This document shows, one piece after another, positions 47,124-56,824 of a DNA stretch of 64,000 bases; position 1 is the stretch's first letter, and each line of letters begins with the position of its first letter. Location: positions 131,218 through 195,217 of the forward strand of contig SJOL01006496.1 of assembly GCA_004794785.1 (NCBI GenBank). Direction: 5' to 3'. The position numbers were made by a program, and so were the translations under genes. Source of the DNA: Opisthorchis felineus. Taxonomy: Eukaryota; Platyhelminthes; Trematoda; Opisthorchiida; Opisthorchiidae. The notes under the pieces are model-generated. The model saw nothing but the letters and a program-made list of their open reading frames with translations, ran no database searches and had not been told where the DNA came from.

Positions 47124-48557
47124 CTAAAATCAGTTGGACGGTAAAAACAATACAGCCTGCAATCACCGATTACCGTCTACCCGAATAAACTTGTTCTCGG
47201 TTTCGGTTCAGATCAAGAGAAGCACAAAATCCCCGTTGTAGGTAAATCTACGGAATATTAGCACAGTCATGATGTGCGGCGCTGTCTAGACAAAGATTTC
47301 ATGCGAAAAGCACGCGATTCGGACTATGCATACGCTGACCGACGTTCACGCAGGAAGATAAGTCTGATGACGGCCTATTTCACGGCGTACTACAATATTC
47401 CACTTCAGACGGACGAAAGCTCGCACTCAGAGGGAAAAAGCAGCCCAAGCACACAGTAAAATGTAGGTTGACAGGTTTTGACACCGCAAAAGGATAGAAA
47501 TATAACCTGACGTCCTAAATAAATCTTATTATCTGGCCCACCCAAGGAAAGCTTTTGTATTTCTTATACCAACGGAGCCAAGGGATTAGCTGAGGTCAAA
47601 ATCTTCCTTTTAGCTTGAAACTACCAATTCACTTGCCCAGCAGATGCTGACTAATGAGGCTGATGGTTTCGCCTTTAAATAGTGCATAGGCTACCAGAGA
47701 ATCATGGCACTAACACAAAGCGAGTGAACTTCAGCTAGACTGTGAATTTCCATGGACCTAATAGTTGTGAACAGCGAGGAAAAACAACCATCCCAGAACA
47801 ATTTTCAGCACGACTTCATTAGACTGAATGGAACTCCATCATCAGATTGATTATTATAACGTCCTAGTGCTAATGCAGAAGGAGCCACCAGAGAATCACC
47901 TCACTAAATCCCTCGTTACATGGCGGTCACCGATGAGAGCTTACATTGCTCGAATAACCTCATCTGTTCTGGTTTCATTGTCGTCACAGGGTCGCGTGCA
48001 ACCATAGATAAAATTCAATAGTTAAATCGGCACCAAATGCTGAGCGTCTGTCATACGATGCTGCGACGAGCCCATCAGTCAAAGATTGTCTGTCGTATGA
48101 AACCGCAAATACCCATTTACTTATACTAACTTCCCATCACTAAATGCCCCATAATATCTACGCATTTCGGAAGGTTGTATTCGGAGATGTATCCTCACTG
48201 GCGTCGAAACAAAAATATGGTTGAATCCCAACCATTTAGCAAGAGATGTGAGGAAAATGCTACAGTGCTGAAAACCTCATATAGCTTGGAACCGTGACTG
48301 ACTATTGTGGACGTCCGGCTACCTCTGGTACGTGGTGAAATAATGAAATTTGAGAGACAGGATCAAATAGTGCAGTGGTTGTATACCACGGTTATCATCC
48401 GACTGTGTGGTCTTTGGCTGAGAGGAATGAAACTTGGAGACGGTTTTGTTGATATGGACAGAAACTAAAAAACACCCTGAGGTTGTCGCACAAATGGAAG
48501 GATGTGTGAATAACGGCAGTGAAATGGAGTTGGCAATCCACGGAGTGGTGAACGTAC
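47124..48557 (-). other. PRMT7 intron 1
   Basis: This is a 1434-bp phase-0 intron with donor GCAG|GTACGT and acceptor TTTTAG. No mobile element or exon was recognised inside. The open frames within it (for example 47274-47459) have no motif. Confidence 0.85.
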
Positions 48558-49151
48558 CTGCAAATACAAATCGGCAGCGTAAGGTACCAAAGTGGCATCT
48601 TGCGTTAACAAGCACTCAGCAGCATGCTTATAGGTAGACAACGCGGCCTCACCGATCAATTCTGTGTCCAGTAACTCCGCAACAAGGAAGTTTGCTCGTT
48701 CACTGAGATCGCGGCCAACCACAAGTTTGTTTGATCGCTTTGTAACCAAATTTATTTTCTCGCTAAGCCCATTTTCTAGCAAAACTGTCTTGGCGCATTT
48801 GGCCACTGGTAGGAACGCCTCGCACGCCGTTACTTTGTCTGCACCTGCGCGGGCGGCAATCATGGCCAGAAGACCAGTCCCTGTACCGATATCCAACACG
48901 TTAATTGCTTCGCCGGGATGACTCATTCTTCGGTGTCTCAAAGCGTGTTCGATCGCTAGACGGTATTTATGGTTTCGGTCGGTGTCATGTAGCATGTCTC
49001 CATAAGCAGACCGAGCAACCTCCTGAGCGTAGTCGTAGTCTGGTTGAACCAGCCTCCATTGTGTCTGTCCAACCACAGGATTGTACTGTGAAACCAGATC
49101 CCAACCATCTGATGGATGTTTCACTTCGTTCATCATAAAAATCGTTGACAT
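48558..49151 (-). CDS. PRMT7: Protein arginine methyltransferase 7, exon 1 (catalytic domain)
   Basis: Role (family knowledge): PRMT7 transfers methyl groups from S-adenosylmethionine to arginines and makes only monomethyl-arginine. Seen: 198 codons from ATG at 49151-49149. I chose this start because the open frame upstream to 49229 begins with GTG, and this is its first ATG. In order: YNPVVGQTQWRLVQ, YDYAQEVARSAYGDMLHD with TDRNHKY, SAM-binding motif I VLDIGTGTG (residues 85-93), acidic E111 after the post-I strand, and the catalytic double-E loop ELLDTELIGE (159-168, with the PRMT7-type D between the glutamates). The exon ends with DLYLQ at a phase-0 donor. Total protein 780 residues, somewhat longer than the roughly 690 of mammals. 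Confidence 0.95.
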
Positions 49152-50369
49152 AAAACTAGTGTTCGGGCAACGCCGAAATGAACGGAAACAAGTGAATGTT
49201 GAATGAAAGCGAGGGGCGATGCCAGCCACTGTTAAGTGTGGTTTGGTGAAAACGGCGTTGATCGGTTACACTAGCAGAAAATCGGCAAGACGAAATCTGA
49301 AAAAGCAAATGTAATTCCGATGAGAAAAACTATACTGTGAGAAAAACTCCACATTATCACACTCACACCGGACGGTATAAACTCATTACCAAACAAGCGT
49401 AACTCTGTGCTACATTCTCCATAGCAATGAAAATGCCCACCCTCTAAATAGACCGTAACCGTAGAAATTCAGCAACGACATGAATTCAGGGGGAAGAAGT
49501 ACAGCATCATGGTACGGTCGATAGTCTCGCACGTCGATCCTATCTTTGCTGTAAGACGTGCTTTTGTGATCCAACCCAAAGGAGCGGAAGGGCAAAACAT
49601 ACACGGTTCGTATGGGTTTCCTAGCGAAATCTACCTAGATGACCTGAACTCAACGGCACACGAAACAGCCTTGACCCTAAGGCGTACGTGGCATCCAGTC
49701 TGTTTTGAGACAACCCCTAGTATCTTGCATAGATGTGTGCTCTAGACTTCTAATGAGTGTCAGTTGACCAGGTGCAATTGGGCGGATCCGAATACTTTCA
49801 CGAGACTTCCCCAATGTTGCCGGTCTCCAAATTATCAGTAATGAGATAGATGCGATTTATGTCTGAAGCCTTTCAGTTGGTTCGGGTGGCTGGGCTGCTT
49901 CGTGACGAGGCGATCGTTATTAAATTGGATTTGTCTGCAGATGCGAGGCGGTGTTGTCGGGTCAGCTTCTAGCGACTTTTAGCCTCTTAGGTTTCGTTGT
50001 GGGATGACATTGTGTTCAACTCACTCCAGTTGCAGAGTGCTCAGACGTCTCTTGTCTGAACACTGAGACACATTTGAGCACTGAACTCATTAATTTATGG
50101 GAAATCAGCACATTTTCGCACTCACAAAGTGCTCACGGAAGTCCATCATTTAGATTGGTGCCGAGCAGAGATGGAACCATTTCACGGAATCGGCACGCTA
50201 TAAATCCTCCAGAAAGTGGACCGGAAGGCGTGAATGTGGTGGTCTGTCAAAAAAACAGTATTCTGTGTAGCAACATTGTCAACGATAGCACCCTTTGGAC
50301 TTTGGAGCTGCTACAGTCTGCCGTATTCGGCAGTTCAGATTCATACAAATCATGAAAGCCTTGATTTTC
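49152..50369. other. Upstream flank of PRMT7
   Basis: This should hold the PRMT7 5' UTR and promoter (minus strand, just above 49151). No TATA-like element was convincing. A minus-strand frame 49410-49604 and the plus frames 49509-49745 and 50074-50355 show no known motif. Confidence 0.4.
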
Positions 50370-50640
50370 CTTCTTAAAAAACTTGAACCGAGCGTTATCA
50401 ACATCGTTTTGTCTGAAGCTGCATCTTCAATTGCGTTGGCTCTGCCATGTGCTACTCATGTCGTTGTTCCCCGTCCTTCCTTCAGAACAGCGCCAACTGC
50501 GAACTGGGCATCGTGTGGCTTTACAGAAGTGTGAAAGAGATCACAAAGACATTAGGTGTTCTTGGTGCAGTCTGCTCTCCAGGATTTATCCCTGGACTTC
50601 CATGAACCCCCCTGTGTCTGGCTGAGGATGTTGCAAAAAG
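50370..50640 (+). mobile_element. RTE-like LINE C-terminal remnant (weak)
   Basis: The plus strand reads LKLHLQLRWLCHVLLM then SLFPVLPSEQRQLRTGHRVA, a worn form of the conserved LINE tail KLRWLGHVLRMPxxRLPRR. The following text (HKDIRCSWCSLLSRIYPW) is less clear. The boundaries are approximate. Confidence 0.5.
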
Positions 50641-51059
50641 AGGCGGCCAATCGATGTCAGTGGCGCTTTTGCAGTTAGTTTCTTGTCAGATTGTCTGGTA
50701 GTGTCTGGAGGATGCTTGCAGGCCCATTCCTCACCCAGCCGTTCTTTTGAATTTGGAACTTCATATATAAATAAATAAACCTTGTGGTTGTACGACGGTG
50801 AGGCATCAGTGGCAACACCGGTGCTGGTATCCCTCATGATGATGCTGTGTGACTCAGGTGATAGAACGTAGTTTGGGACCTGAGCAGAAGTCTACGACGA
50901 TCGTTGACTGCTGGAAAACATTAGGCAGCCTTGCCGCACACTGGACTTTAAGTCGGACGTTGTTTCTCCCTTTTCGCAAGCCAAAATAGTGGCTTTCGTA
51001 ACTGGGTGGTTGAGCTACAACATCTTTCCCGTGAATAGTTGATGTACCACTGAAGAAGG
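50641..51059. other. Unassigned repeat-like stretch
   Basis: The segment AGGCATCAGTGGCAACACCG, then GTGCTGGTATCCCTCATGAT (about 50801-50840), resembles 51421-51465 (GAAGCATCAGTGTCAACAGT, then GATGTTGCTGTC), suggesting a diverged direct repeat. Nothing else was recognised. Confidence 0.35.
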
Positions 51060-51135
51060 CAGGAGGTCCGAGATACTGGAAGGTCGCTGAAGCCTAGACA
51101 GGAGTTGTTGAGGTCCCAGAGATGAGTGGGAAACA
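51060..51135 (-). mobile_element. tRNA-derived SINE relic, minus strand (weak)
   Basis: Plus-strand text GAGATACTGGAAGGTCGCTG, then AAGCCTAGACAGGAGTTGTT, keeps the order GATACTGCCAGGTTGCCCAAGCCTAGACAGG of the SINE body in reverse complement, but heavily mutated. The head and tail are not recognisable. Confidence 0.4.
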
Positions 51136-51499
51136 TAAACCTTTCGCTTCGCGCCACTCAGCTATTGTGGGCTCGTGCCTGGGTAAAAGACCTATCAGGC
51201 ACAACTTCACGATAGTCCAAAAGGGTCTTTCTGAACCGAGTTAAACGCTGGTCGGATATCAGTGAAGCAAACCATGGCGAGGTGCTGCAGTTTTAGGTGA
51301 CGCCCGAGGATAAAACGCAGAACGATTACTTGACAGACAAAGGCTCCTCGTGGTTTAACGCGCCACTTCTGTTGCCAACAATGGATTGGACCTTACCGTG
51401 ATGTGATGGTTTAAGCAGTGAAGCATCAGTGTCAACAGTGATGTTGCTGTCTTTAATGATGATGGTAAGCCTCCATAAATTATTGAGATTTACTGGGTG

Positions 51500-51720
51500 T
51501 CTGTGCGACAGTCGGAGTCTCTCATGCGAAGCTAGTCACTGGTTATGTCTCTAATCCGTCACGAAGAGATTGTACCTCACCGTGATGTGACTAAGGCGGT
51601 GTCCGAGCGACACTTACAGTCCCTCATATCGAGTTGGTCAATGGTTAGAAGTCTGACAAACAGTCTCCTGGTCATCCAGGTTGGGGATTGGAACACGCGT
51701 GGCGACTTGTTCCGTAAAAA
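51500..51720 (+). repeat. Dispersed repeat with duplicated unit (also at 62397)
   Basis: A unit of the form GAGCGACACTTACAGTCCCT, CATATCGAGTTGGTCAATGG, TTAGAAGTCTGACAAACAGT, CTCCTGGTCATCCAGGTTGG, GGATTGGAACAC (51606-51705) recurs at 62398-62495. A diverged earlier unit lies just upstream (51511-51570: GCGACAGTCGGAGTCTCTCA, AGCTAGTCACTGGTTATGTC). It has a TGGTTAGA-like box A flavour, so it may be a third tRNA-related SINE. Confidence 0.5.
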
Positions 51721-52072
51721 TTGAGATGCACTTGCATTTCCCGCCAAATACCGCTGCCTTGCGGTCAGGCTATTGAGCCAAAGGCTTTAGTTGATGACCC
51801 TAATCGTACTGTTAGGGAGGCGACAGACGTCAACCTCACTGGGTTTTCACTGGTTAGTGCTCTCATATTTCGTCCACAAATGGAAAGCTGCCTATCATGT
51901 CTGCATACGCCGTAATTGACTATAGCTCCACCACCAGTAACGGCAGCTTTTGTGATGCTTCGACAGCCCTGTTATGGTGGGCCAAAAGCTCAGCTGTCAT
52001 TATGGTTGTCACTGTGGTGTTACCGCCAGTCCCGAACATAATTCAGCTCGACAAATCATCAGACGCCAGATG

Positions 52073-52260
52073 GGGCGAGATGGCTCAGTGGTTAGAGCGC
52101 GAATTTACTGATCGGAAGGTCCGTGGTTCGAAAACGACCTCTGCACCCCGACGTCTCCTGTCTTGGCTTGGGCAACCTGGCAGTATCCCAGCCCTCGTGC
52201 TTCCTTCGGGTGGCATGGCGGCTAGGCATCGAAAGCGTGTTACAGCTGAACGACAAGAAA
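52073..52260 (+). mobile_element. tRNA-derived SINE (second family), plus strand, best copy
   Basis: GGGGCGAGATGGCTCAGTGG, then TTAGAGCGCGAATTTACTGA (box A region), then GTCCGTGGTTCGAAAACGAC (box B), then the body CTGTCTTGGCTTGGGCAACC, CCAGCCCTCGTGCTTCCTTC, GGGTGGCATGGCGG, ending AAAGCGTGTTACAGCTGAAC. The pol III boxes are intact. The open frame through it ([19 protein letters not shown]) is a chance translation that recurs in every sense copy. Confidence 0.85.
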
Positions 52261-52429
52261 ACAACACAAAACGTAAGATGAAATTCAAGGTGGGTGCAAA
52301 CCGTGAGGCCTGATGGATATGGAAGGCTAAGGAAATGAAGGTGGAGAGTGCCGAGAGTGCCCAAGGATTACTTCGGTTGATCCGTGCGACCGGCCCTCCA
52401 AAAACCGCCCGTGAGCGGAACAACCAAGG

Positions 52430-52914
52430 ATCAAACTGCCGCGACCATTTTCAATAAAGAACAGCTCGACTGCTGGGTCGAGCAATTTGAGAAATTCTAG
52501 TAGCCACCGGCTGCATGTCAGTCGGATCGTGGAACTGCACTGAAACATTGGGCGGTAAACCTCGAACACCCACGGTTCCTGAGGTTATTGACTGCGTACA
52601 TTCACACAAGCGCTACTGGGCCCCTGGTCCGGATATCGTTCCACTCGCATTGTTCAAAGATGAGGGTGAAGTCCTCAGTCAATGTTTTCCTGATCTATTT
52701 GCCTCCACCTGGGAAAAGGAGACTGTTCCACACAACTGGGGAGCATTGTTAAAAGTGCCCACTTAAATAATAGGCCCGTAATGAGTGCAGCAATCAGAGG
52801 GATTAGCTTGATTCCAGTAGTGACGAGGTGGTAGCAGCACGCGGGATTCCTGCCTGATATGGATTGCGTTGAACAAATCACACTGTGTCAGATGCTAGAA
52901 CAACGGCATACGTA
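52430..52914 (+). mobile_element. RTE-like LINE relic (RT N-terminal part)
   Basis: The plus strand reads TVPEVIDCVHSHKRYWAPGP and DIVPLALFKDEGEVLSQCF, LFASTWEKETVPHNWGALL, then after a frameshift CSNQRDLD-like text (for NHRGISL) and AGFLPDMDCVEQITLCQMLE with QRHTYT. This is the fingers region before motif A. It is cut off at 52914 by SINE-tail sequence instead of continuing to the catalytic core. Confidence 0.8.
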
Positions 52915-52966
52915 TACCTTTGGGTCGTACGGCAGCTCGGCACCGAAAGGGTGTTACAGTTGAACG
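52915..52966 (+). mobile_element. SINE 3'-tail fragment inside LINE text
   Basis: TTTGGGTCGTACGGCAGC, then TCGGCACCGAAAGGGTGTTA, then CAGTTGAACGAA equals the last ~50 bases of the second SINE family (compare 21787-21833). It stands between two pieces of LINE reverse transcriptase, so it marks a recombination or truncated insertion. Confidence 0.65.
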
Positions 52967-53009
52967 AATATTAGCATTATTATTACTGTTATTTATACGG
53001 TCCGATTGC

Positions 53010-53260
53010 CGTGAGACTGATGAAGTCCATGCACGAATTTCCAAAACTTGGGTCGCGTGTGCCAATTTGAGATGCCTACGGCGGCTTAGTGGCACATCCC
53101 TGAATATCAGGGGAGGTATGTACCAGGCTATAGTACGGGATGTTTGGTTGTATGGCTGTGAGGTATGGCCTCTGTGAACAGTGAAAATGAGGCGTCTTGA
53201 GGTCACCAACGATAAATGTGTCAGAAGCATAGCACGTGTAGACCGATGCCGGCTAATCCG
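53010..53260 (+). mobile_element. RTE-like LINE relic (RT C-terminal part)
   Basis: The plus strand reads DEVHARISKTWVACANLRCL, RRLSGTSLNIRGGMYQAIV, RDVWLYGCEVWPL, a stop, then MRRLEVTNDKCVRSIARVDR with CRLIR. This is the region after motif C (the thumb, KARxAFANLRHLWRR and LLYGCETWPL of other copies). About 1 kb of RT core is missing between this and 52914. Confidence 0.8.
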
Positions 53261-53324
53261 GACCTGAAGCAGCAGGAGCTGCAGTGATCCTGCGGGCTAC
53301 ACTCGCTGAAAATCAGTTCCTAAA

Positions 53325-54422
53325 AGTTTAACCACACCAGGAAGGTCAATGGGGAGAAGCCCGACGGAGAACAACGAATCCCCACACTGGGATAAATCAC
53401 ATTACGGGGAGGTCTGGAGGGCGTCGTACTACACTCTGCGATAGGAGTGTGAAGGCAGCTGACGAGTACGTCCAAGTATGAAGACAGCGACGTTGCCTCC
53501 GCCGGAGGAAGGACGGGTTAAGAAGGCTTGGCCCTGAAAACCGCATCCTCAGATGGTCCAACAATTGACCGTCACCGCCGGTGCATTACTCAATCCGACC
53601 GAAACACTTTTAAAATCAAAGATTCTGGTGATGTTCAGAAGGCACCTGATGTGCGCATACCAGTTAGGAGTCAGACAGTTATGCCTTACTTTCTGCGCGC
53701 TCCGGCCAGGTCAGTCACTACTGCCAAGTGGGTCAGACTACTGAGTCATTGGCTCCGGGCAGGGCCCCAAAGTAAATCCTACTGCCTGCAACCTCGCGGG
53801 TCAGACTTGCGAGTCAGAGATTAGGGGAAGGGTTCCTGGGCAAAATCTTACATCCACTAACTGTGTGGTGGATCAGACTTTTGAGTGAAGGGAGCAAGAT
53901 GAGGTAACTCAACCAAACCCTTCTTCGGACTCACAGCTACTCATTGAGACTTTTCTCACACAAACCCAGCCCAAGAAATTCTGATTCGTTTAGCTGCCAA
54001 TCGCCTCTCCGTTGTGTCGTATCTAAGCCTCTAAACAGTAACATAAATCGAAACAAACTCGTATTAAATTCAAGTGATCTGTTCCATATTGGTGTTTTTG
54101 AAGTCTGTATTTTGTGTCGAAGTGAAAAACAGGTGGCTCTTGTTCAAAACTCGTTCTCTCTTTCGCTCGACGTAAGTTGTGTCTCCGAAACACGCATATA
54201 AGACCACAGTTCGGTTATACCCCTCAAACTGATCGGGACGAGTCCATGTATCTTTCACTAATCATACTCTTCGGGTGTCTAGTAATTCTAGTGCAATAGC
54301 TCGTGGTATCTAATGTGCGCGTTGTACTAACCCCGGGGCTGAATTAGTCATACTGAACTGGATTCCAGTAAACAGTAGACTTTGCGCTGTTAGGTTGACT
54401 GATTCAATCAAGATCGATGTAT
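53325..54422 (+). mobile_element. RTE-like LINE 5' region and endonuclease start
   Basis: Homologous, in reverse, to 33.0-33.93 kb and more distantly to 36.98-38.05 kb. The 5' region shows repeated GTCAGAC words (53670, 53732, 53800 and TCAGAC at 53873). Then the endonuclease start LSLDVSCVSETRI, a stop, and DHSSVIPLK from about 54150. The conserved end near 54422 is replaced at once by a minus-strand SINE. It starts directly after the RT relic of another copy, so two copies lie head to tail. Confidence 0.75.
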
Positions 54423-54424
54423 CA

Positions 54425-54602
54425 TTGTTGTAGCACCCTTTCGGTTTTTAACTGCCATGCCACCAGAAGGAAGCATGAGGGCTGGGATACTGCCAGGTTG
54501 CCCAAGCCTAGACAGTGGAAGTCGAGATGCAGAGGTCGGGTTCGAACGACGGACTTTCCGGTAAGTAAATTCGCGCCCTTACCACTGAGCCATCTCGCCC
54601 AT
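54425..54602 (-). mobile_element. tRNA-derived SINE (second family), minus strand
   Basis: The minus strand gives GGGCGAGATGGCTCAGTGGT, AAGGGCGCGAATTTACTTAC (box A), CGTCGTTCGAACCCGACC (box B), the body CACTGTCTAGGCTTGGGC and AGCCCTCATGCTTCCTTCTG, and the end AAAGGGTGCTACAAC. It is nearly full length and lies between a LINE endonuclease piece (ending 54422) and a LINE RT piece (from 54603). Confidence 0.83.
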
Positions 54603-54900
54603 CGACGTATCACGAAGCGCCTCTACGATGACTACTCTCTTCGAAAATGGTGCAAGCACATCGTGCGAAGCCTACCGGGGTATAATCAAAGTAGCCATAG
54701 TTTTCAAGGTGTTCTATGGTATTACGCTACGCTGGCTGATGCATCATTGTGAGAATCAAATTTGCAACAATCAGATTAGGTTTCTTCATGGCTGGGAGTT
54801 GCGTCGATTGTATCTTGCGAAAGTGCTGGGAGTGCGCCACACCTTCCGACGACCAACAACGACTGAGTTTTTCTGCCTTATATCTAAATCATTCTGCTGC
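54603..54900 (+). mobile_element. RTE-like LINE relic (RT N-terminal part)
   Basis: The plus strand reads LFENGASTSCEAYRGIIKVA, IVFKVFYGITLRWLMHHCEN, QICNNQIRFLHGWELRRLYL and AKVLGVRHTFRRPTTTEFF, matching FKNGARTSCENHRGISLV...RRLTHHREKLI...TLRQVLEYRHTFRRPTIVVFLD of the family. It ends just before motif A. Confidence 0.75.
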
Positions 54901-55640
54901 ACAGTAAGGCATGCACTTTGCACCTGTAAAGTGTGACTGCAAGATTTGGTGGGAACGAACCCAAAACTCATGCTTGCTTGCAACAATACTTTCAAGACTG
55001 AGTTGTTCTGACCCCCGTCTGTCAGTCAGGAACATGCTGCGTGCTCTGTTTCTCACTGAGTTCGCGGATCAATTAACTTAGTTAAAGGGCGAAGAAAAGA
55101 GAATCATCTCATGCACAAGGTTAGGAAAGCCCATAAAGGATGAGGTAATTGTTTTACACTGACACTTGACGCTTTAGATGACATGTACTCTGTAGCCACA
55201 AACTCGACTGTCACAGCGGACTCTATAGAGAAAACAATTCAGTCGTGGTTCAAGGGAGTTTTTGATCGAAGCCTTGGAAACCGGAAACTTCGACGTGATA
55301 GGGCCGCCTTGAGGCGGATTGACAAAAACCAGTGTTGTTATTTCATTAATACATTTCTATTTTTACTTATCTCGTTATCTGTTGACCATGCAGCATGTTG
55401 TCGTAAGCAAGACGCGGTTGCTAATCAGATACCGCATTCGATTATAGTACAGATGCTGTGAGGTTCGGTGATGAGACCGAGTACTATCGGACACAGTCGG
55501 TACATAACCGTCAGCACCTTTAAGGCTGCAACAGGCTTTTTAGAAATTTTTGGAAGAAGGTTACCGAAGACGCACTAAAATTTTTTTGGGTTGCCACTTT
55601 TGGCTGACCGCAGCCACCGATAGCAAGCGTAGCGTGCCAT
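54901..55640. other. Unassigned stretch between LINE relics
   Basis: No clear element. The plus frame 55183-55461 (92 codons) has no recognised motif. The last part before 55660 may be worn LINE text. Confidence 0.4.
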
Positions 55641-56010
55641 ACCTATTTGCCAATGGTGGCACGTTTACTGGGCAGGGGAGCCGATCGATATAGTTGATAA
55701 GTTCATGTACCTGCGTAACTCCATAAGTCCCGGCGGACTGGCAAAAAATGAAATCGGTTCCCCAACTGGGAAGGCCAAGGAAGCGTTTGCCAGGCTCCGA
55801 TATATGTGGCGCCAACGTGACGTCAGCCCGAGTGTCAATGCACAGTGACGCGGTCCGATTGGTTCTACTTTATGGAGCAGAGCCGTAGCCACTGCGTGCA
55901 GAATATCTTTAGACCATTGGTGCCTAGGAAGCATTGCGCGGGTCCGGTGTGAAAATAAGATAATTAATGCCGTGGTACCCAGTTGGTTTCCAACGCTTGA
56001 GAAGGCCGTG
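55641..56010 (+). mobile_element. RTE-like LINE relic (RT C-terminal part)
   Basis: The plus strand reads VDKFMYLRNSISPGGLAKNE, IGSPTGKAKEAFARLRYMWR, QRDVSPSV, then with frame breaks SLDHWCLGSIARVRCENKII, matching FTYLGSCISPxG, KARxAFANLRHLWRRRDI and FDHRCLRSIARI of other copies. The middle LLYGCETW block is degraded. Confidence 0.75.
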
Positions 56011-56824
56011 ATGGACAGAATGTAACGGATAGTGCTTCGGCATACGACAGCATAGTTGTCTCCTCAAGCTCCGTTCTAGGTTTTTCATCGGTACACTAGT
56101 TGAGCTACCCGACACTTGTGAATAAGCAGCATTGTGTCGCGACAGTTAAATATCGCCACTTTCCTGTCAAAGAACATGAGGGGCGGATCCAGCTCCCACA
56201 TTGGGAGCATGCGACACCAAAATGTAATGACATATTACACAATGACGACTGGCATTCCTATTATGATCAGGTGTTGGTGATTGACAACGTTGAATTTGAA
56301 CGCACCCAGGAAACAAGATATGCTGCGCTCAGACTGAACGATGGAACCCTATGCAGCACGAATAAGGTGAATTTTTGGACTGCTACATACTTTTGCCATG
56401 GCCCTCCAACTTCTTGAACATTCCAAATTTTCGATATAATCCCCCAGGCTAAAAAATTTGATTGCGCGCCACACAGTCAGTTCATGGTCATAGGTGCAAT
56501 GGCACCAGCGGCTGTACCGGACGCGGGCAGAAAAAGAAAGGCAGGAGGATCGGATCTCCAGTTATCACGCCTTCACTCGGGTTCGCATGATGGATAAAAT
56601 AAAGGAAGGTATGGATCTTGCCCTGGTGGTGCGAGACAGGAGTAAATTAGAGTAATGGGTACGAATGTTTAATGAAACACAGCTAAATAAGTGCTAACAG
56701 GACAGTGAGTGAACGTTTATGCATATAAGTATTACATTTTGATGTGTGTAAACCAGCAGGGCTAGATAGTGGCAGTTTGCCCTTTTTATTAGAGACTGAA
56801 TTTCACTGATTCTCGGCTCGATAC
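56011..56824. other. Unassigned stretch
   Basis: One plus frame of about 105 codons (56100-56417, TTG start) reads with a fairly natural amino-acid mix (for example HNDDWHSYYDQVLVIDNVEF). It matches nothing I know, so I leave it uncalled. No repeat was recognised. Confidence 0.35.

Noticed and set aside
49152..49229. Upstream extension of PRMT7 by 26 residues (AGIAPRFHSTF...)
   Set aside because: The extension opens with GTG, and the first ATG is at 49151; a mitochondrial-type leader is not supported.
51897..52313. 138-codon open frame as a protein gene
   Set aside because: It runs through the SINE at 52073-52260 and its peptide recurs wherever the SINE lies in sense, so it is a chance frame.
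56100..56417. 105-codon frame with natural-looking composition
   Set aside because: It begins at TTG, has no homology I can recall and lies between LINE relics; there is not enough support to call it.
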